64,000 nt of DNA. Origin: Pomphorhynchus laevis. Its lineage: Eukaryota; Acanthocephala; Palaeacanthocephala; Echinorhynchida; Pomphorhynchidae. The DNA is taken from assembly GCA_012934845.2 (NCBI GenBank), contig WNNJ02003236.1, forward strand, positions 41,858 through 105,857, given 5' to 3'. This document shows positions 57,700 through 64,000 of the stretch, in pieces (position 1 is the stretch's first letter; each line of letters opens with the position of its first letter). Made by a program: the position numbers and the translations under genes. The notes under the pieces are model-generated. The model had not been told where the DNA came from and did no database searches. It worked only from the letters and a program-made list of their open reading frames with translations.

Positions 57700-59056
57700 A
57701 TAAAATACTTAAAGTAATTAAAGCACATTTTAAAAAATATTGTAAGGTAATCGAAATTAATACTGGTATAAAACACTATTTCAGTATTAATTCTACAAAA
57801 GAATTTTAGAACAGACAAAAGGAATAAATTTTCAAAATATAAATACATACGATTTTAGTACGCTTTATACAAATCTAGATTTAGTAGATATTAAAGAAGC
57901 GTTAGTAAAATTAATTAATCTTATATTCGGAAAAAGATATACATATATATGTTATAATAATTATAACGCCTATCTAACAAAAATTAAACCATCAAATAAA
58001 TATAAATATATGGATAAAATTGAATTAATAGAATCCTTAAATATTTTGATAAATCAAAATTATTTAAAAGTAGGGACATCTATATTTAGACAAGTAAAAG
58101 GTGTTCCAATGGGTAGTAATAGTAGCCCAATTATAGCTGACTTGTTTTTAAGCTTTATAGAATATGAATTTGTTCATAACTGTGTAAAAACTAAATCTAA
58201 ACAATATAAATATATGAAATATATGTTTCGATACATTGATGATATATGTGTATTTAATTCTAATAATTTTTATTCAATTAGTGAGCACATTTATCCAGAA
58301 AGCCTTATTCTTAACAAAACCAATATTAATGATAAAGAAGGTGTATATCTAGATATGAACATTAAATTAACATTAACTAAAACTACTATTAATTTATATC
58401 GTAAAGATGACATATTTAAATTTACAAGAAACATATTTTTGCATGAGCATTCATGCATACCATATAATATAAAATATAATACATTAAATAATGAAATTTT
58501 AAGAATTGCAACAATATGTAATGATATTGGCTTTCTTCAAAATCATTTAAATAATTTAATAGATACATATTTTAAACTAGGTTACTATAAAAATAACATC
58601 AAGCAGAAAATAGTAAAATATATAAATCAACACAATAATATAAAGAATAAATTTAAACTCTTAAGTGGCAAATTTTTATGGATGGATAATAAATAATATA
58701 CTTTGCATTAGAATAAGATACTAGATAGTTATTTCAGAGGAAATACATCATTAGCATGTATTTGGCCCCGCTGCTATGTTGGGTAGAGGAGTTAGGGGCC
58801 GAAACCTGATAGCATAGCAGTTCCTCCTGATGACCTCTAATTCTTATTCTGATACAACGTCTGTTATTTATTAGTCAATTCATAAAAATTGATTTTTTTT
58901 AATTTCAATTTTTTATTTTAACTTGATTTAAATTATAGAAAATCTAAAAACAATTTTTAATTTTATTATTTAATTATTAAATTTTGATTTAGCATTATTA
59001 TGTTTTGTTTATTTTATAATTATATTAAATACGTAGACTCAGTTAGCTGATTTGAT
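57700..59056 (+). mobile_element. Penelope-like element with RT and terminal repeat
   Basis: RT fragment with DFSTLYTNLDLVDIKEAL (motif A region, 57851), QVKGVPMGSNSSPIIADLF (58088), YIDDICVF (58225) and C-terminal KDDIFKFTRN and EHSCIPYNIKY; stop at 58694. VPMGS and YIDD with DFS.LYT are diagnostic of Penelope-like RT. The frame is open from about 57848, N-terminal RT and any upstream domain are missing or unreadable, so the element is incomplete. No GIY-YIG endonuclease follows the RT: the terminal repeat starts about 25 bp after the stop. That layout fits PLE lineages with an N-terminal or absent endonuclease. Little divergence from the 50.3-51.3 kb copy suggests recent activity of the family. 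Confidence 0.88.
58763..58842 (+). ncRNA. Hammerhead-like motif in PLE tail (reference copy)
   Basis: Order: GGCCCC, CTGCTATG (58771-58778), GGGTA (58781-58785), GAGGA, GTTA, GGGGCC, GAAA (58801-58804), CCT, CATAGCAG (58813-58820), TTCCTC, CTGATGA (58827-58833), CCTCTAA. In hammerhead register: stem I GAGGA/TCCTC beside GTA and CTGATGA; stem III GGT/ACC beside GTA and GAAA, extended by CTGCTATG/CATAGCAG; stem II TTAGGGG/CCTCTAA, two bases away from GAAA. GGCCCC/GGGGCC competes with stem II. Conserved in seven copies in the window, hence structurally constrained, though its activity is unknown. Confidence 0.55.
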
Positions 59057-59293
59057 GATTTCCTATAAATTTATAGGAAATATAAATACAACGTCCGTTA
59101 TTTATTAGTCAATTTATAAAAATGACGTTTATTTTAAATTTCAATTTTTTATTTTAACTTGATTTAAATTATAGAAAATCTAAAAACAATTATTAATTTT
59201 ATTATTTAATTATTAAATTTTGATTTAGCATTATTATGTTTTGTTTATTTTATAATTATATTAAATACGTAGACTCAGTTAGCTGATTTGATT
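58854..59293 (+). repeat. Tandem duplication of the PLE tail (~236-bp period)
   Basis: ACAACGTCTGTTATTTATTA to AGTTAGCTGATTTGAT at 58854-59056 recurs at 59090-59293 (ACAACGTCCGTTATTTATTA), separated by a short palindrome (TTTCCTATAAATTTATAGGAAA). Confidence 0.9.
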
Positions 59294-59479
59294 TATTAAA
59301 TGTTTGATAAATTTAAATATTTTAAAATTCCAAATTTTTTTTGAACCTTAACGAAATGTCTGTTAAACTTGTAAATATTTTGTTAAACAACTTCTTTATT
59401 TTTGAATTCCACTGCAAAAAAAGAATTTTTAAAGTATGGATAAGAAATTTACGAAAAGTTTAAAAATCGTAAACATTAA

Positions 59480-60066
59480 CCGGGATTTTTTAAATAAAAA
59501 TTAATAAAGATTAAAAAATTAAATTTTTAATTTATTTATTTTTATTTTTAATTAAACATTTGCTAAAAATCTACATTATACATAACAGATCATATGTAAA
59601 AATAGAATTTACAATAGTGAGACATAGTAGTGTATATCTTGCTTTACAAATGGGGAGTTGCACAACTTCGGAAATTACTACCTTGATGTATGATGGAGTG
59701 AATTACCACAAATTGGCTTAATTGGGTGGACAGTACCTCTAGGTGAAGAACTACCTTACTAAAATGTCCGCCTTAAAAATAAAATATTAAAGCTATCAAA
59801 TTTGAAAAAATAATAATAATAAATTAAAATAAATTAAATACTTTGCCAAATTATCATTGATAAAAGAGAATTTTTTTAGTTAAAATAAAATTTTTAATTG
59901 AGAATTAAAATTTTTATCAGTGATATTAAAACAATATCAGTTTATTGAATTTTAAAAACGATTAAGTTTCAAATTACAACTTTAAAAATCAATATGGAAT
60001 AAGGCTTGATGTCATAAATTATATTTGGTCAGAATTAGTCTAGACATTAAAGTTTAAAGCTTCAAG
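59480..60066. repeat. 585-bp direct repeat, right copy
   Basis: See 51352-51936. Same orientation although the adjoining PLE copies are inverted relative to each other, so it did not move simply as part of the PLE. Confidence 0.9.
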
Positions 60067-60419
60067 CCTTTTATTGCTATATTTGACACATCAAGTTTAA
60101 ACTGCTGTCTCATTACAATTTTTTATTATTATAACCAGATATTTTTAAATGAAATGCGTTCACTTTCAATTTCCTATAAATTTCATTTTATTTTAAATAT
60201 ATTTTATATAAACATTTCGCTATTATGCACCTCACAAGTATTTATATTTATTGAAGAATGTGGTGACAAAACATGTGATGACGAAATGGCATCTAGCAGT
60301 GTTATTCATCTTTCTTTCGCGTCAGGCTTATATGATTACAAAAATTCACGCGGAATGGTATCATTTGAGATAAGTTTCAAAATTTCTGTTCTAGTACCTC
60401 ATACACATGATTCGTTGGT

Positions 60420-60498
60420 TGCCGTCTGCTAGTCCTCTTCTGCATCCATCAGTGGGAGGGATCTGGCACTAATGAGTCATTATGATGACGAAACGGTA
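60420..60498 (+). ncRNA. Type III hammerhead, one core change
   Basis: TGCC-GTC (GTC 60424-60426), stem I TGCTAG/CTGGCA, CTAATGA (60469-60475; G5 changed to A), stem II GTCAT-TATG-ATGAC, GAAA 60490-60493, CGGTA. The G5 change is expected to abolish cleavage. The unit's predecessor (60263-60300) keeps only the GAAA half. Confidence 0.7.
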
Positions 60499-60736
60499 TC
60501 TATTACTGTTTTCGTTTTTCCTTCGCGTCGGGCTTATATGATTACAAAAAATTCACGCAGAATGGTATCATTTGAGATATGTTAATTTTAGAAGAAGTGA
60601 GCCGATATAAAGAAACCTGCGTGGCATTTGCCAGTACGTTTGCTAATGACCATATTTGGTGAAGCCGTAGTGCTGATTTAGCACTTGATGAGGTTACTAT
60701 ATGTGTTCTAGTACATCATACACATGATTCGTTGAT

Positions 60737-60815
60737 TGCCGTCTGCTAGTCCTCTTATATATCCAGCAGTGAGAGGGATCTGGCACTGATGAGTCATTGT
60801 GATGACGAAACGGCA
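60737..60815 (+). ncRNA. Type III hammerhead ribozyme, complete consensus
   Basis: Self-cleaving RNA motif with every element in order: stem III TGCCGT (60737-60742) with ACGGCA (60810-60815); cleavage triplet GTC 60741-60743; stem I TGCTAG (60744-60749) with CTGGCA (60780-60785), one wobble; ~30-nt loop I; CTGATGA 60786-60792; stem II GTCAT (60793-60797) with ATGAC (60802-60806), loop TGTG; GAAA 60807-60810. Expected cut between 60743 and 60744. All core bases match the known consensus, so it is probably active if transcribed. Cutting of a tandem transcript at each unit would release monomers. Confidence 0.85.
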
Positions 60816-60895
60816 TCTAGCAGTGCTCTTCGTATTTCTTTCGCGTCGGGCTAATATGATTACGAAAAATTCACGCGGAATGGTATCATTTGAGA

Positions 60896-61665
60896 TTAAT
60901 TAAATTAAATTGATAAATAAAGCAATGCATGAAATATATTAAAAGCAATATAAGTAAGTAAATTAGTGAGATAAAAACAATACCAGTTTTCAAAATAGTA
61001 GATAATAACAAAAATGATATAAAACTTTATACAATATTTTTAATAAATTCTTAATATTATATATTAATTAATATTATAAATAATAAATTAATATATTATT
61101 AATATATTATAGTAAATTAATATTATATAATAATAAGAGTAATTCTTAATATTATATAATACTATGACTTTAAAATTTGATATGCACGTAAATATTATCA
61201 CATTTTGCAATTTTCTGAAAGTTAATTTTTGAAATTCCAAAATTGAAAATACATTATTTTGAAAAATTATGCAAATCGTAAAAGATAATAGAAATTGATT
61301 AAATTTGCAACCAGACAAGATAACATATTAAATTGCACGTCACAGAAAGGGGACCTGCGATATGTAACTTATTATTAAATAATTATAAAATATAAAATAT
61401 AAACTATATTAATATTGAATAATATGAATATTTTAATAAATATATTATTATATAAAATATAATAATAACATATAGTTAGTTATAATAAATATAATTATAT
61501 TGACAAGTTAAATGTAACTTATCAATTATTTATTATTATAGTTGTTTATAATTTAATCATTTAAATTTCAATTAGCAATATTTTTAATTTATAAAAAATA
61601 AAATATGTAGACTGATCTGATTAATTCTAACAGGTAGATTTTTTGAATAGATAAATTACAATTAC
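60896..61665. other. AT-rich DNA; probable MRPL17 intron
   Basis: Lies directly after the donor site of the MRPL17 exon in minus-strand sense. No further L17 exon (GGYTR region) was found here. TA-rich low complexity at 61020-61170 and 61370-61560. Confidence 0.5.
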
Positions 61666-61860
61666 CGATCGCCATATTTTTTTGCTAGCTCGATTAATCG
61701 TTCAACATATTGTCTTGATTCATCTAGCATTCTTACAGGTCCTTCAATTCGTTCATTACGGAGCAAAAGTGTCACTGTTTTTCGAAGATTATCGAATTGC
61801 TTTTGCCTGTCACCGCCTAACTTTTTTCTACCGTTAATTGGTACGCTAATTCGCAGAGCT
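61666..61860 (-). CDS. MRPL17: Exon of mitochondrial ribosomal protein L17 (bL17m)
   Basis: The minus-strand frame reads ALRISVPINGRKKLGGDRQK, then NLRKTVTLLLRNERIEGPV and DESRQYVERLIELAKKYGD. It follows animal MRPL17 closely (human: LLRNLLTGLVRHERIEAP, EMRGYAEKLIDYGKLGD), i.e. the N-terminal half of bL17. This large-subunit protein sits near the exit tunnel of the mitoribosome. The acceptor is TTTTAG at 61866-61861 with a CTAAT branch-like sequence 14-19 bases upstream. The donor is GTAATT at 61665-61660. The frame has no in-frame ATG before an upstream stop, so the start codon must be in an earlier exon (higher coordinates). The C-terminal half should be in a later exon at lower coordinates, not found. 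Both introns are phase 2. Confidence 0.82.
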
Positions 61861-61866
61861 CTAAAA

Positions 61867-64000
61867 TGTGCCAAATTAGTAGCACTCAACGAGATTTAAA
61901 CTTTACTTTGTCGTTAGTTGACTGTTCATTTATATATGGAAGTTGAACAGAGGCTGCTGTTTTCCAGGGATTAACCTATTTAGTTAGCAATAATAATCTT
62001 AAAACATGTTCGATTTTGTTATATAAAATACAAAAGAGTTTTTATCACAATAGCACTCTAGCTAATATAATTAAATTATATAAAATTATATAATAATTGT
62101 ATAATTAATTATATCCTTAATATATAAAATTTAATAATTATATAATTATAATTTATTGTTTCGGTATGTGCGACATACTCTAAAATTAGAGAATGGATGA
62201 TGGAACAATGCAGCTGTAAAATGCACTTAATATCTTATGTTCTTAATTTCTTCTGTTTTTAATTTCTGTTCTGTTTTTAATTTTTTTTATTTTCTGGTGA
62301 TGTTGATATTGAATAAGCATCAATATCGAATAAATTCTGCATTATATTATTAAAGAAATTAATAATTACTCCATTTATTGAATTGATAAATAAATTATAG
62401 AAGATTTTTTTATCACAAAAGTACTTATACTACAACATATAAAGTGTTTCTCAAGATGTTACGCTTAACGATTTTTTAAATCTGAAAATTTTTGACAAAA
62501 TGATAAGAAAATATAAATATTTTACATATAATATTTTAATTATTATGTGGTTATTAATAATTATAATAATTTGAATTTTCTTTATATATTTTCAAGTAAA
62601 GCATCACAACGCTACATTAAAGATTTTTGGGATTTTAACATCTGCTAATCTAATACCTTAATTTTCCGTTTTGGTACTTTTTATGTTAGCTGAAAATCAT
62701 GCGACCCGTCTCCTGTCTTCATTATGTCACTATCTAGATTTAATTTTAGCATTTTACAATTTCGACCGAAATTATGATTTTAAATGGTAGGAATAATTCA
62801 ATTAATTTTACTTTTACAAACTTTTCAAAAGTTTATATTTATTCTAAAATAAATAATTTAATAAAAATTATTTAAATTATTCTCAATAATCAATGCCCGA
62901 AAGTAATTTGTAAATTTCAAATTAATTTAAATTAAAAGCCTAAATATTTATTTAAAAATGTTTTAAATATTTAATATATTTAATTTTCTTAATATTTTAA
63001 ATATTTGACTTAAATTCAAAAGTTATATAAATTTTTAATTAATTTTATAATTTTCAATTATATTTTATTATTTCATGCTTTTAACGCATGTTCATTACAA
63101 CTTAATGATCAAGAACATTACGAATATTAAAAATTTTAGAGGATCGTGTGCCGTGAAAGATACTTTTATAAATGCGACTTCAAGATAAGCATGAATAAAG
63201 TAGAATTACGAATCTCATTACGAATATCAAAAATCAAATAAAATATTTGTTCGATAACAGTAAAAAAATTAAATCTTAATGAGAGTTCAATATGAAAAAG
63301 AGTTGAATATAATTTGCGAATATTAATTTAATGTTTACTACACGTTGGCATATAACTATATATGACCATATAACTATATTGCTATAGATATATAACACGA
63401 TATAACTATATTGTGAGCATCAAATGATACGACTCGGACCGTATACTTCACAAAATATACTATGTGCATAATTTTTATATTATTTTTATTCGCAAGTTAA
63501 GATCCTTTCCTAACCTTTAAAATTTCGAAGTGGCCTGTAGTTTTAAATTACTGAAGTTGTAATCTGAGGTTATTAAAGCACCTAGACATTTTACATATAA
63601 ATGACCTATTTTCATTATTTTATTTTTTATTTCATTATTTTACTTCGTTCTCATTTGAAAATTAACATTTATTTTGCAATAAAAATATATAAAAAATATA
63701 TGACATTTAAACAAGTTATATAATTTCTGTTTTACTTATAAAATTTATTTTATAAATAAAATAAATTATTTTTTTATAAATAAATTATATAAAAAAAACA
63801 TTTATTTTATTTATTTTATACGCAATCAAATATTAATAGCTTAGATTGGAAGTGACATAATTTATTTAAAAATACACAACAATACGAAGCATGTCGGACT
63901 GATTGTACATAAATATATGAAAAAGAAAACGTAGATCAAAAAGAAAAAATCTTTTTAAATTTGCATTCTCAATATCATATATATTTATACATACTTATAA
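61867..64000. other. AT-rich DNA, no gene recognised
   Basis: Expected to hold the first exon or promoter of MRPL17 but I cannot identify either. Low-complexity A/T stretches throughout (62060-62160, 62810-63060, 63600-63830). No repeat shared with the rest of the window. Confidence 0.4.

Larger units (their letters stand above)
60240..60895 (+). repeat. Tandem units of a hammerhead-bearing repeat
   Basis: GAAA boxes at 60283, 60490 and 60807 define three units (spacing 207 and 317 bp). All contain GCGTC(G/A)GGCT(T/A)ATATGATTAC and AATTCACGCGGAATGG. No open frame runs through. The middle unit has a ~110-bp insertion (60580-60690). The family also occurs at 48.2 kb. Autonomous partner not identified; the design resembles small non-autonomous ribozyme-bearing retroelements. 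Confidence 0.8.

Noticed and set aside
58763-58842. HDV-like nested pseudoknot in the PLE tail (GGCCCC/GGGGCC with CTGCTATG/CATAGCAG)
   Set aside because: Topology is similar, but the conserved catalytic region of HDV-like ribozymes is not visible, and the hammerhead boxes explain more of the conserved bases. Kept only as an alternative conformation.
61662-61889. Reading the MRPL17 frame as a complete 75-residue protein
   Set aside because: The first codon is TTG, the family is longer, and clear acceptor and donor sites show it is an internal exon.
1-64000. CRISPR arrays, bacterial operons or standard tRNA/rRNA genes
   Set aside because: None seen. Spliced exons and animal retroelements show eukaryotic nuclear DNA, and the direct repeats lack spacer structure.

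Overview
The window is about 64 kb of very AT-rich animal DNA, almost all non-coding and mobile. Two host exons show that it is a metazoan nuclear genome. One is an HR1-domain exon of a PKN-like Rho-effector kinase at 16-331 (minus). The other is an exon of mitochondrial ribosomal protein L17 at 61666-61860 (minus). Both have GT/AG splice sites. The repeat content (CR1-like and Jockey/I-like LINEs, Penelope-like elements, hammerhead-bearing repeats) fits an invertebrate such as a flatworm, rotifer, chelicerate or cnidarian. I cannot narrow it further from sequence alone.

Layout: 0-0.3 kb PKN-like exon; 3.3-4.8 kb Penelope-like (PLE) tails and an RT fragment; 6.7-8.4 kb decayed Jockey-like LINE joined to a PLE tail; 9.5-11.0 kb tandem ~360-bp repeats with hammerhead boxes; 13.3-19.2 kb three head-to-tail CR1-like LINE fragments; 21.2-22.9 kb C-terminal scraps of another LINE, partly inverted; 27.1 kb a face-to-face pair of small PLE-type hammerheads; 28.9 kb a MITE; 29.8-31.6 kb three PLE terminal repeats in one orientation; 33.5-35.9 kb inverted and tandem ~315-bp units with type III hammerheads; 37.1-40.1 kb decayed Jockey-like LINE; 40.7-42.0 kb array of tRNA-like SINE units; 44.05-45.08 kb 73-bp minisatellite; 47.9-48.5 kb large inverted repeat; 50.3-60.1 kb a nested block with inverted PLE copies, 585-bp direct repeats and a nearly intact Jockey-like LINE; 60.2-60.9 kb tandem repeats with a complete type III hammerhead; 61.7 kb MRPL17 exon.

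The most interesting signal is the density and variety of hammerhead-ribozyme sequence: six repeat families. Three have the normal order of the core boxes: type III at 33.5-35.9 kb, type III at 48.2 and 60.4-60.8 kb, and minimal PLE-type at 27.1, 32.4, 32.6, 37.0 and 46.0 kb. The other three (PLE terminal repeats, the 360-bp repeats, the SINE-like array) carry all three hammerhead strands and the right complementarity, but in the opposite cyclic order. A single unit cannot then fold as a normal hammerhead, although neighbouring tandem units could share strands. Compensatory changes between copies support the pairings. This is an inference from reading the sequence and has not been tested.
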